This document shows, in pieces, positions 1 to 9,223 of a stretch of DNA of 64,000 nt (the first letter of the stretch is position 1; each line of letters starts with the position of its first letter). A program made the position numbers and the translations under genes. The notes beneath the pieces are model-generated. The model saw only the letters and a list, made by a program, of their open reading frames with translations. It did no database searches and had not been told where the DNA came from. Location: contig NC_134569.1 in the NCBI RefSeq assembly GCF_050947875.1, positions 200,948,627-201,012,626 of the forward strand. The letters are read 5' to 3'. The DNA comes from Dermacentor variabilis (taxonomy: Eukaryota; Arthropoda; Arachnida; Ixodida; Ixodidae).

Positions 1-1
1 G

Positions 2-397
2 TCTTTCAACATGTCTAGAAACACTTGGTTTGACCAGAATTCTAAGAGCTCTGACTTATATCATATTGATCCATTTATTGAATTCAAATTTTCATTGACA
101 TTAGATAGAACTATGGAAACGCTTATTCACCGATTACGGCTAGGCACTGCCTACACAAAGCATTTCTTACACAGAATTGGCCGAGCGGAAACCCCCGAAT
201 GTGATTGCGGATTTGTAGATGAAGATATATATCACCTCCTTCTGGATTGCCCACATCACGACACACCAAGATGCCGACTTAAATCAGCGCTAAGTAACTT
301 AGACCGCAGACCTTTCAGATTAAGGAAACTTTTGGGCCCTTGGCCAACAACGGCCTTGCAGAAGAGCGCTTTAAAAGCACTAAAGACTTTTTTTTGA
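2..397 (+). CDS. C-terminal end of a non-LTR retrotransposon ORF (partial)
   Basis: The frame is open from the window edge, so the start lies outside; the ATG at 11 is internal. The peptide holds 'LIHRLRLGTAYTKHFLHRIG' followed by a C-x-C-x8-H-x4-C finger ('CDCGFVDEDIYHLLLDC'). That layout is typical of the domain after the RT/RNase H of I- or R1-type LINEs. It ends 'LKTFF' at a TGA. The same C-terminal layout recurs near 11.2 kb and, on the minus strand, at 58.0-58.4 kb. In the family this region probably binds nucleic acid during target-primed reverse transcription. RT motifs lie off-window, so clade assignment is inferred. Confidence 0.7.
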   Translation, partial: SFNMSRNTWFDQNSKSSDLYHIDPFIEFKFSLTLDRTMETLIHRLRLGTAYTKHFLHRIGRAETPECDCGFVDEDIYHLLLDCPHHDTPRCRLKSALSNLDRRPFRLRKLLGPWPTTALQKSALKALKTFF

Positions 398-1041
398 AGA
401 CAGCGGCATCGTTGGACGTTATTAGTGCTTTCATTGTTATCTTCATTTGAATGTCACTCTATATATCCATCTGTTTGGGAATTATGTTATGTTGACTACT
501 TTGTTGTGACTGTATGTGCTAATATATTTACACGATGTATATACCACCCGCTGACTAGACAATGTGCTATTAGGCGACAGTATCGTTTGTACTTTTGAGA
601 CTTTCGACTACATAAGTGTGGAGACATTTGCCATGTATATTGTATGTACCCGCTGACCCGCTGACTAGAAAATGTGCTATTAGGCGACAGTATCATTTGT
701 ACTTTTGAGACTTTCGACTACATAGGTGTGGAGACATAGTGTGCTAAGTGTTATTAGGCGACAGTGTTATTAGGCGACAGTATCGTTTGCACTTTTGAGA
801 CTTTCGACTACATAGGTGTGGAGACATAGGTGTGCTTGTGTGAAAAGATAGTTTGATATGTAACCGTGAACCCTGAATGATGTATGACGGAACCACCCAA
901 GAGATAAGGAGTAGCCGGCGCCTTAAATTGCGCGCCAACATCTCCTTATATCATATCAATAAAAAAAAAAGAAAAGAAGAGAGGAGTAGCCGGCGCCACA
1001 CATAGGCACCAACCTCTCCTTAAATACATTTAATAAAAAGA
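398..1041 (+). mobile_element. LINE 3' UTR with internal tandem repeat and two successive 3' tails
   Basis: Non-coding DNA downstream of the LINE stop codon. It contains an 81-bp direct repeat (547-627 and 657-737) with a partial third copy ending at 827. It then carries two similar tail modules. Each has 'AGGAGTAGCCGGCGCC', a short spacer, 'CTCCTTA' and an A-rich end with AATAAA: one at about 906-970, the second at about 983-1041. The second tail may be a separate insertion or a tail duplication made during reverse transcription. Confidence 0.6.
547..827 (+). repeat. 81-bp tandem repeat, about 2.7 copies
   Basis: Units begin 'CCCGCTGACTAGA' and end 'GTGTGGAGACAT'. Unit 1 is 547-627 and unit 2 is 657-737. 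A shortened unit runs to 827 and is preceded by a duplicated 'TTATTAGGCGACAG' (751-764 and 767-780). Units are separated by short unrelated spacers. The array is probably part of the LINE 3' UTR. Confidence 0.8.
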
Positions 1042-1679
1042 AACGATACTTCATTGTCTGAGAACAATCATGTAGGATTCCGGAGATCATACACAGATAT
1101 CTGAACAGAACAAGTAGTTGGAGAGTGCTCATACCTGTTTGCTGACATAATGTTGGAGGAGTGAAAGCGGCAAGTCCTGGGTTTTCGAAACTTTCTCTGC
1201 GAACAAAAGCGTTAGTTATATAGCAAAGGGCAGTCATCTTTAAGCAGTTTTTGGAGCAGGGGAAACACCGTTCTGAAGCAGAGCGGAGCAGACGAATTGT
1301 GATATTGGAGCAGTCTGGAGCATGTAAATCTTAATTTTAGTATGGCAAAGTGGGGATAACAGTCACAAAAGCTCTCGTTCTGCAGTATTAAATAAGTGTT
1401 AAAAAACCGCACATAAACACATTTTTCATACCATTCTTGTAGTAAGTTTTAGTGAAGTGATTAGAGCTGTTTACCTAGAGAAGATGCGAAGAAATTAGGG
1501 TTAACGAAACCGCCAGTGTTTTCTTCCAATACGTTTCTAGATAATGTAACAGCACCGACTAGGCCGCCCAAGCCAAAATTCTGCACGAATCTGACTGCGC
1601 TTTGTCACTCACTAGACTTACTGTAAGCACAGAGACATCTAGCGTTCAAATTAAGTGATCGGGTGCAAAGTGGCATGCG
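1042..1679. other. No recognisable gene
   Basis: AT-rich sequence between the LINE tail and the half-palindrome. All reading frames are short and I see no recognisable protein, RNA gene or repeat. Confidence 0.5.
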
Positions 1680-2048
1680 CAATGTGCCTCGAGCGGATAG
1701 TCCCGCGGTAATTTTTCCGGCATCTACGGGATTCTTTCACGCTCGGAAAAACACTTATGTGGCACGCATGAAGCAACAGAAACCTGTATCTGGAGCTCCT
1801 CATGTCAGTCTACAATGTTCTCATCGACACTTTTAATCTAATTATAATATTTGAGAAGTTTGTTAATTATTTAGTTATTAAGCAATTAATTATTAATTAA
1901 CTATCTATTAACACATTATCTGATTAGCTGCCATAATAGTATTTTCAGTATTTCTAAGCGACGCAAACAACATTAACTTTTTCCTGTCCAGCTAGGTGGC
2001 ATTTGCATAGTATTAAGCTGTAGCTAAAGTTATCTGGGACACCCTGTA
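1680..2048 (+). mobile_element. Right half of a palindromic CAGGGTGTCC-type TIR element
   Basis: This matches the right arms of the elements at 15.6 and 18.3 kb. Shared landmarks are 'CTCGGAAAAACACTT', 'TCTAATTATAATATT' followed by 'GAGAAGTT', and the terminus 'GGGACACCCTGTA'. Only the right arm and the centre are present, so the left arm has been lost. It lacks any coding capacity beyond the mirrored peptide described for the complete copies. Confidence 0.65.
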
Positions 2049-2752
2049 TACAGGATGTCCCAGCTAACTTTCAGAGTAGCACGATACCACTTCGCAAGCA
2101 CTCCGCCACGTGGCTTTTTCTTTTCTTTATATTTTGCGGGCTATCTTTGCAATCGGGGAAAAAAAGGACTGCATGAGACGTATCGCATAGGAAACAACTC
2201 GATCGGAGGATTCTGAAGGCGCTCTAGAAATCTGTATATCCTAATTGGGGTCCTCAGCCAATAATTAAAAAGTTGGGTAAATAAATCTAATTAGTGAGTT
2301 AAGGGGGAAACAAAAAGATGCCTAAGCTACTGTAGGAAATCGCGTTACTGTAGGAAACGCAAAATCCCGGGGAAGGGGGCAAATAAAGCGCCAAATTTGT
2401 GTGCACATAGTCGATGTATTTCTTTTGTCCTGTTTCGGGTGCGCTACGGCTTTCGGCCTCATCATACTATACCAACGAGCCCAACGTGCAACAAAAGACA
2501 GGAAAACCCTAAGGGGAGAACGCGATGGTTTTGTTAAAATGATCAGTGGTGCTTTATCGGCCCTCCGAAATAGCTCGACAGCTGACGCTAAGAACCGGCC
2601 CGTTTCTCTGATGCAAGAACACCAAGCATTCCCTTGGCTGTCATGATAACAATGCGCGAAACATTGATGTTGGACGGATGTGCGGAATAGACACCGTACA
2701 GTTAGGAAGGTTCTTATTGAGGTGTCAAATAAGGGTTCCTAACCTAAACTAC
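2049..2752. other. Spacer beginning with a second TIR-like end; no gene
   Basis: The spacer starts 'TACAGGATGTCCCAGCTAAC', nearly the inverse complement of the preceding element end, so two element termini meet head to head. The rest has no recognisable coding sequence. A short open frame at 2401-2646 resembles nothing I know. Confidence 0.45.
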
Positions 2753-3095
2753 GGGCCCTATAACTTAAAACTATTCCAGTATGTTTTTATTCCAATCTCC
2801 TGACGTCACATTTGCGTAACAGCCGACGCAAGCGTCTGGCGGTCACCCGCAGGGTTGTCTGAAGAGACCAATCAATCGCTCTACTCGTTCATAGGAGGTC
2901 ACTTTTGTTTGCTTGAAAAGCGAATAACATTGCCTACACTGAGCGGCTTGTCTTACCTAATTGGCTGACAAGAGGCGAGGAGCACGCTCAAGTGGCGAGG
3001 GATTCGATGGCGCCGAACCACTGCAGTGAAAATGAATAACCGGATGAAGAGGGTGGTGCCGGCGTCTGCGATTGGTCCGCTTTCCCTTACTTAGC

Positions 3096-3099
<4 letters not shown>

Positions 3100-3141
<42 letters not shown>

Positions 3142-3596
3142 TAGGAGAGAAAAGGCAGGGAGGTCAACCACAAGAGCATCCGGTTTGCTACCCTACACTG
3201 GGGGAGGGGAAAAGGGGAATAGAAAGAAGAAAAAAGGGAGAGAGTAAGCACTGAGTGCGTGTGGGAGGGACACTTACACAGGGACACTATAAACGGTCTA
3301 TTAAGCAGGTGGACTTCAGGCATTGCACTAGTGCCCAAATCGCTTTTCGTGCCATTGACGGGTGTGGCGACGGTGCGAGTATCTTTGATTCGGTGAACGG
3401 CCTTCAGTCCAGTCGGTGGGTTTGTCGGCCGGTCGTCGAGGCGGCTCGCAAAAAGAGGCGTCGTACATAGTAGCGAGGGCAGGTACACGATAGGTGCTCG
3501 ATGGTTTCCTCTCACCCACAGGAGTCGCACAGCGGGCTCTCAGCCATTCCCAAACGATAGGAGTATGCGGTCGTGAACGCCACTCACAGCCACAAA
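3100..3596 (-). mobile_element. 5'-truncated I-like LINE stub
   Basis: The insert is flanked by CCTGA on both sides (3095-3099 and 3597-3601) and is absent from the related TIR element at 36.7 kb. On the minus strand it encodes a decayed C-terminal finger: 'YRLGMAESPLCDSCG', stop, 'EETIEHLSCTCPRYY', with further stops. It then runs into a 3' UTR containing 'GACCTCCCTGCCTTTTC' and a (CT)n tail, seen as (GA)n at 3100-3136 on the plus strand. The same 3' UTR signature occurs at 11.6, 41.7 and 57.8 kb. Premature stops mean it is dead. Confidence 0.8.
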
Positions 3597-3997
3597 CCTG
3601 AAGTTACTGGTCGACAATCGCAGCGGTGTGCAACGGAAGGTTAAAAATGACGTTAAAACGGATCCTCATCAAAGTAGAGTTGGCAGAACGAGGTCGAAAA
3701 GTTGCCGAAAGTTCTCGGAAACGTTGCACGGCCATTAAAGAAAGTATGATTGTACGCAAATAAACCTATGCTCTCCGGCAGGTGCGAGTAGCCAGTGCCT
3801 CAGCGATCGGCGGCAGCCATCTTTTATTCCTTTCGGAACGGGGCAACCTGTGGCTATTCAGAAGAAAATTCAGTTTTGTTCGGCATATTAATGCATCTTT
3901 GACGCAGTGAAGTTTTGCGGTTTTGTGACGCCGCGTTACAGGCTGGTGAAGTGGGTGTAGCTCGAAAACTATTTGCCAATAGCCGAGGGCTAATGGC

Positions 3998-5925
3998 TAG
4001 TGGGCATCATTAAGGAGTGTGCATTGGAAGTCGGTGGTAACTCCGTTAGGCAGGATACCAGCAAACTATCGCAGGAGACGAAAGATCTGATCAAGAAACG
4101 CCAATGTATGAAAGAATCTAACCCTACAGCTAGAATAGAACTGGCAGAACTTTCGAAGTTAATCAACAAGCGTAAGACAGCTGACATAAGGAAGTATAAT
4201 ATGGATAGAATTGAACATGCTCTCAGGAGCGGAGGAAGCCTAAAAACAGTGAAGAAGAAACTAGGAATTGGCAAGAATCAGATGTATGCGCTAAGAGACA
4301 AAGCCGGCAATATCATTACTAATATGGATGAGATAGTTCAAGTGGCTGAGGAGTTCTATAGAGATTTATACAGTACCAGTGGCACCCACGACGATAATGG
4401 AAGAGAAAATAGTCTAGAGGAATTCGAAATCCCGAAGGTAACGCCGGAAGAAGTAAAGAAAGCCTTAGGAGATATGCAAAGGGGGAAGGCAGCTGGGGAG
4501 GATCAGGTAACAGCAGATTTGTTGAAGGATGGTGGACAGATTGTTCTAGAGAAACTGGCCACCCTGTATACGCAATGCCTCATGACCTCGAGTGTACCGG
4601 AATCTTGGAAGAACGCTAACATAATCCTAATCCATAAGAAAGGGGACGCCAAAGACTTGAAAAATTATAGACCGATCAGCTTACTGTCCGTTGCCTATAA
4701 AGTATTTACTAAGGTAATTGCAAATAGAATCAGGAACACCTTAGACTTCTGTCAACCAAAGGACCAGGCAGGATTCCGTAAAGGCTACTCAACAATAGAC
4801 CATATTCACACTATCAATCAAGTGATAGAGAAATGTGCAGAATATAACCAACCCTTATATATAGCTTTCATTGATTACGAGAAAGCGTTTGATTCAGTCG
4901 AAACCTCAGCAGTCATGGAGGCATTACGAAATCAGGGTGTAGATGAGCCATATGTAAAAATACTGGAAGATATCTATAGCGGCTCCACAGCCACCGTAGT
5001 CCTCCATAAAGCAAGCAACAAAATCTCAATAAAGAAAGGCGTCAGGCAGGGAGATACGATATCTCCAATGCTATTCACAGCGTGTTTACAGGAGGTATTT
5101 AGAGACCTGGATTGGGAAGAATTGGGGATAAAAGTTAATGGAGAATACCTTAGTAACTTGCGATTCGCTGATGATATTGCCTTGCTTAGTAACTCAGGGG
5201 ACCAATTGCAATGCATGCTCACTGACCTGGAGAGGCAAAGCAGAAGAGTGGGTCTAAAAATTAATATGCAGAAAACTAAAGTAATGCTTAACAGTCTCGG
5301 GAGAGAACAGCAATTTACAATAGGCAGCGAGGCACTGGAAGTCGTAAGGGAATACATCTACTTAGGGCAGGTAATGACGGTGGATCCGGATCATGAGACG
5401 GAAATAATCAGAAGAATAAGAATGGGCTGGAGTGCGTTTGGCAGGCATTCCCAAATCATGAACAGCAGGTTGCCGTTATCCCTCAAGAGAAAAGTATATA
5501 ATAGCTGTGTCTTACCAGTACTCACCTTCGGGGCAGAAACCTGGAGGCTTACAAAAAGGGTTCTACTCAAATTGAGGACGACACAACGAGCTATGGAAAG
5601 AAGAATGATAGGTGTAACGTTAAGGGATAAGAAAAGAGCAGATTGGGTGACGGAACAAACGCGAGTTAAAGACATCTTAGTTGAAATCAAGAAAAAGAAA
5701 TGGGCATGGGCAGGACATGTAATGAGGAGGGAAGATCACCGATGGTCATTAAGGGTTACGGACTGGATCCCAAGGGAAGGGAAGCGTAGCAGGGGGCGGC
5801 AGAAAGTTAGGTGGGCGGATGAGATTAAGAAGTTTGCAGGGACGGCATGGCCACAATTAGTACATGACCGGGGTTGTTGGAGAAGTATGGGAGAGGCCTT
5901 TGCCCTGCAGTGGGCGTAACCAGGC

Positions 5926-5954
<29 letters not shown>
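3998..5954 (+). mobile_element. 5'-truncated RTE-clade LINE
   Basis: The element is bounded by AATGGC at 3992-3997 and 5955-5960, a 6-bp TSD. The uninterrupted site is preserved in the related TIR element near 36.98 kb. The 3' tail is (TGA)n, as expected of RTE elements. The body is nearly identical to the full-length copy at 55.5-59.0 kb but lacks the endonuclease part, consistent with incomplete reverse transcription. Confidence 0.92.
4000..5919 (+). CDS. RTE-type reverse transcriptase ORF, endonuclease missing
   Basis: A 639-codon open frame without internal stops; its first codon is GTG only because the element is truncated. The RT landmarks are 'NYRPISLLSVAYKVFTKVIA', 'QAGFRKGYSTIDHI', 'IDYEKAFDSV', 'GVRQGDTISPMLFT' and the catalytic 'FADD' box. 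The C-terminal region ('WAWAGHVMRRED', 'GRQKVRWADEIKKFAGTAW') has the layout of the BovB/RTE group. The full family protein also has an N-terminal APE endonuclease, visible in the copy at 55590. This copy could make RT but not the full protein, and no promoter is evident. The intact frame suggests a recent insertion. Confidence 0.9.
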   Translation: MGIIKECALEVGGNSVRQDTSKLSQETKDLIKKRQCMKESNPTARIELAELSKLINKRKTADIRKYNMDRIEHALRSGGSLKTVKKKLGIGKNQMYALRDKAGNIITNMDEIVQVAEEFYRDLYSTSGTHDDNGRENSLEEFEIPKVTPEEVKKALGDMQRGKAAGEDQVTADLLKDGGQIVLEKLATLYTQCLMTSSVPESWKNANIILIHKKGDAKDLKNYRPISLLSVAYKVFTKVIANRIRNTLDFCQPKDQAGFRKGYSTIDHIHTINQVIEKCAEYNQPLYIAFIDYEKAFDSVETSAVMEALRNQGVDEPYVKILEDIYSGSTATVVLHKASNKISIKKGVRQGDTISPMLFTACLQEVFRDLDWEELGIKVNGEYLSNLRFADDIALLSNSGDQLQCMLTDLERQSRRVGLKINMQKTKVMLNSLGREQQFTIGSEALEVVREYIYLGQVMTVDPDHETEIIRRIRMGWSAFGRHSQIMNSRLPLSLKRKVYNSCVLPVLTFGAETWRLTKRVLLKLRTTQRAMERRMIGVTLRDKKRADWVTEQTRVKDILVEIKKKKWAWAGHVMRREDHRWSLRVTDWIPREGKRSRGRQKVRWADEIKKFAGTAWPQLVHDRGCWRSMGEAFALQWA

Positions 5955-5956
<2 letters not shown>

Positions 5957-6183
5957 TGGCGAAAAGGCGCCGAATCAGAAATAACTATTTTTCTTTTGTT
6001 CAGTCAAATCATGCATAATCAGCATGTACACGTCATATCAGAAGGGAAGCTATCGTGGTTTTCGTGGCGTCGCGTGATAGGCGGATGAAGTGGGGGTGGT
6101 CCGAAAAGTTTTTGACCAATCGCGGAGGGCCGATTGCAGAAAGGGAATAGAAAAGTTTGGAATAGCTTTACGTTATAGCGCCC

Positions 6184-8177
6184 TACCTTACTTGAAGTGC
6201 GTGCCCTGGGCATAGTAAAGGAGTATACCGACGCACGGTCGTCTCGATCGACAGTGAAGCTTCTCGACGCCAAGTAGACGCAGCGTGCATGGCGTTCTCA
6301 GAATTGGGCAGCGCCTATCGGGGTTTCGATCTTTCCCCGAGTCAGCCTTCCTGCCCACGAGGCTGAACGTGCTGAATTCTCCACAAGGAAGGCGCAGAGC
6401 GGTCGGTGGGTCCTGTCAACAATTTCGCCACTGCCCGCAGCCAATCCATAAACGTTTCCGGCACTTCGGCCGCCTCGACGACCGGCCGACAAACCCACAG
6501 ATCGAGGCTTCCTGCTCTAACTCGGTGTGCGCCATGCGGTACGCTGACTCTCTTTTTCTGCATTTTTCTACGCGTTTATTTCTCACGACAAGGATGGAGC
6601 GGAAAACGTGAAGTAAAAAAGAAAAAAAAAACTCAGACAAACAAGCTTATGCGCAGTATATACAGCAAAAGAGGACTTCGCGCCGAAGTGGCAGCGTGTT
6701 TAATATCTTCCATACCGAAAACTGAGTGCTCCCTTTCTGTTTTTTCTCCTTTCCTTCACACTGCGTTTGATGCATCGTTCATTCCACTGGTTGTGTAGCA
6801 ATGCGTAAAGAATTTTAGAAGTACTTAAACGCGCTAAACGAGCTTGCAGGTTTTTTTCGTAGACTGCAAACCAAAGTTACAAGCCTCGTTAATATAGGCT
6901 GCCTGATAATCTGTAGCTCTTGGGTCGATGACGACGAAAAGTGGAAGAAAAGAAGGAAAAGAGAAATAGAAAAGAATAACAACAATACACAATAAGGAAC
7001 TGAAACAACGGGCAGAGTTTAAGCGTCGTGAAAGTGCTGCCTAAGGAACGAAATTCCTTTTGAACCAAAGTTCTTCGACGAATAAATCCTACGAGTCTTG
7101 AACGGTAATGTGATAGGTGCCGACAGGAACCTTTCAAAAACGAATAACGATAACAAAGGAATAAACTTACAACAAAAACGACGATAACTCACAAGCGGAG
7201 GAGCGTTCCTAAATTGGCGGAACCATCCACGGCTTTCCTACACGCGGTGCAGGTGCATGCCGCGCTGGAGCCAAGCCCAGCTTCGCTGGAAAAGCGGGTA
7301 CAATGTGAATGCAAATGATAAGCGTGTCTACACAATTCATCAATTGAATTACAATGTGGATAGAATTGCTCAAATCTCAAGAAACCTGCTTCTTTCATCC
7401 TGGTCTCTTGCTGTACTTTGAAAGTGTGGAAGCCACGATGCTTAACGAGGTAATTTAACACTTGTATTGGCTATCGTCAGACGCTGCGTGAGTGTGTTTT
7501 ACCACGCAGCTCCGGATTGTGTAACTTCAACTCAGCGTCGATTTGTGAACGTCACATCACCATCCTTTCGTTCATCTTACCAGGCCCCCGTAACCTAATT
7601 TTATTACCCTACAATGAAAGCGGAAGGAGAGAGATATGTTGTGCGGCCAAGCAGCAACGGCTACTAATGGCTCAGTATATGTGTAGGAGACATAGTGTCA
7701 CGGCGCGGCATTATTCGATTCGACGAAGCACCGATCAACGGGCCCCAAAAGGTCGCAGGAATCGGAACCGACGAGCAAGACGGTTATTGCCGGCCACTCG
7801 TGCAAGCGGCCGAAAGAAGTCGAAGGCAGGTTTAGAGATTATTGTCTTTTTGTCGTCGTCGCGACCCTCCCGCCCCGACGGCTTTTTGTAGGAATCCCTC
7901 TGTATCTCTGTCCCACGTTTGCATGGAGAAGCTTGCCAAGAAAGCAGGGGTGCGAATACTCCGAAATATGTGGTGTGTCTGTGCAATTCTGTGTCTACGA
8001 AGTGCTGACAGTGTATGTGTGCCGACAGCGCCATGTGGCCGGCTGCCGACGTTTCTCCTGTGTTTGTAAACGAACAATAGAGGCCCGCCACGGACTCAAG
8101 GGTGTGCGTGTGTGGTTCAATACAAGTGCTTGTCCTCAAAAAGCAGGGGAGAATCACCCGTTCCCTCACCCCTAATT
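6184..8177. other. No recognisable gene
   Basis: About 2 kb with only short open frames. A 30-bp segment around 6467-6496 ('GCCGCCTCGACGACCGGCCG' onward) also occurs, inverted, near 3420-3449, which hints at a shared repeat. I see no domains or convincing splice-bounded exons. Confidence 0.45.
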
Positions 8178-8241
8178 AAAAGGGGCGCGGCCAAGACCTT
8201 GGGCCGCGCCCCTTTTCACCCAGCCGGGATACAACTGGGTG
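8178..8241. repeat. Strong GC-rich hairpin followed by a second small hairpin
   Basis: The perfect 15-bp arms are 'AAAAGGGGCGCGGCC' (8178-8192) and its complement (8202-8216). With one bulged G the stem extends inward to a loop of about two bases. Immediately after, 'CACCCAG' (8217-8223) pairs with 'CTGGGTG' (8235-8241). It could be a regulatory hairpin in a decayed LTR or element end; its function is unknown. Confidence 0.75.
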
Positions 8242-9210
8242 AATTTGACTGGATCGTCACCAACGGCAACACAGGGAACTAGGGAAAACAGAAGTTATTT
8301 AAACGCAGGTTTTAGACCAAGCTACGCAGTCTAGAAGCTGAACCTACAATCTGCTGAGAAGCGTCAAAGAGCCAGTACCGTCCAGTATCGACTGGGCCGC
8401 CTAGCCGCGTCTGAACTGCAAGTTACTAGTTGATGTAAGAGACGACAAACCAACGCCTGCAACGAAGCTCACGGTAAAGTTAGCTCAACCTGCTCGACGG
8501 AAGACATCACACCTAGACTCCCGGGAAACCCAGCCCAGAAATCACATTCACCGCAACGAGATCGGCTTGCCAGCATTCTTCGGGAAAGCTTTGCCGTCGA
8601 CTCCACGCTCTATGGACTTGTTGCTGCTGCCCGGCTATGCGTATGCCATCATTTGTTTTCTTTTGAACTCTGTTTACTTGACCACCGTTAAGTGGGTTAT
8701 GTGTAGTGTTAATTTCTACGTTTACTGTTAACTGTTCATTGCATTTCGTTTGTATTCATCTTTGATCTAGATTACGTGCATGTGTATTAGTGTTCTCGTG
8801 TTATTTGTGTTTGTTTTAATCTTTGTATCATTGTCAGTAGATAAATATTCTTTTTGCTCTCTTTCTCCTGACCCTGACTCCTACGTTGTGTTCGCTTGAG
8901 TACACAGCGACAAAGCGGCTTGTATACCCTGTCGACGACTTCGCGCCGCAGCGCACGGGTGACAAGCCGTGACGCACAGCATATGTGAGTTTGAAACGCT
9001 CATGTGCCACGAATAAAGACGTCCAATTTTCAAGCTCCCATGAGTCAGACGACATAAAGACTCGCACACGCAAACGAAACGCTCCACAGTGTATGAATAG
9101 TGCCCCAACATCACACACATAGCGGACCGTTTCATCGATTATGCAAATTTGTGCGTGTCTTTTTTAAATGCGATTTGCATTCTTTGCGTACTCCAGGCAC
9201 TATGAGTATC
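8242..9210. other. No gene seen; possible LTR-like debris
   Basis: There is no coding signature. A T-rich stretch near 8640-8890 contains ATAAATATTC and then 'CCTGACTCCTACG', which resembles the R-U5 end of an LTR. No matching second LTR or clear primer site is present, so this is only a suggestion. Confidence 0.3.
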
Positions 9211-9223
9211 TACCTTTCTAGCA

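Larger units (their letters stand above)
2753..6183 (+). mobile_element. TIR DNA transposon (non-autonomous) containing two later insertions
   Basis: The left end begins 'GGGCCCTATAAC' and the right end is the inverse complement of 'GGGCGCTATAACG'. The flanks show TAC on both sides (2750-2752 and 6184-6186), a 3-bp TSD. After removing the insertions at 3100-3596 and 3998-5954, the remaining sequence (about 980 bp) aligns along its length with 36755-37741 read in reverse. No transposase is recognisable, so it is non-autonomous. A 3-bp TSD occurs in PIF/Harbinger and some other superfamilies, but the targets here (TAC, CAT) are not the usual TWA, so I leave the superfamily open. Confidence 0.8.
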
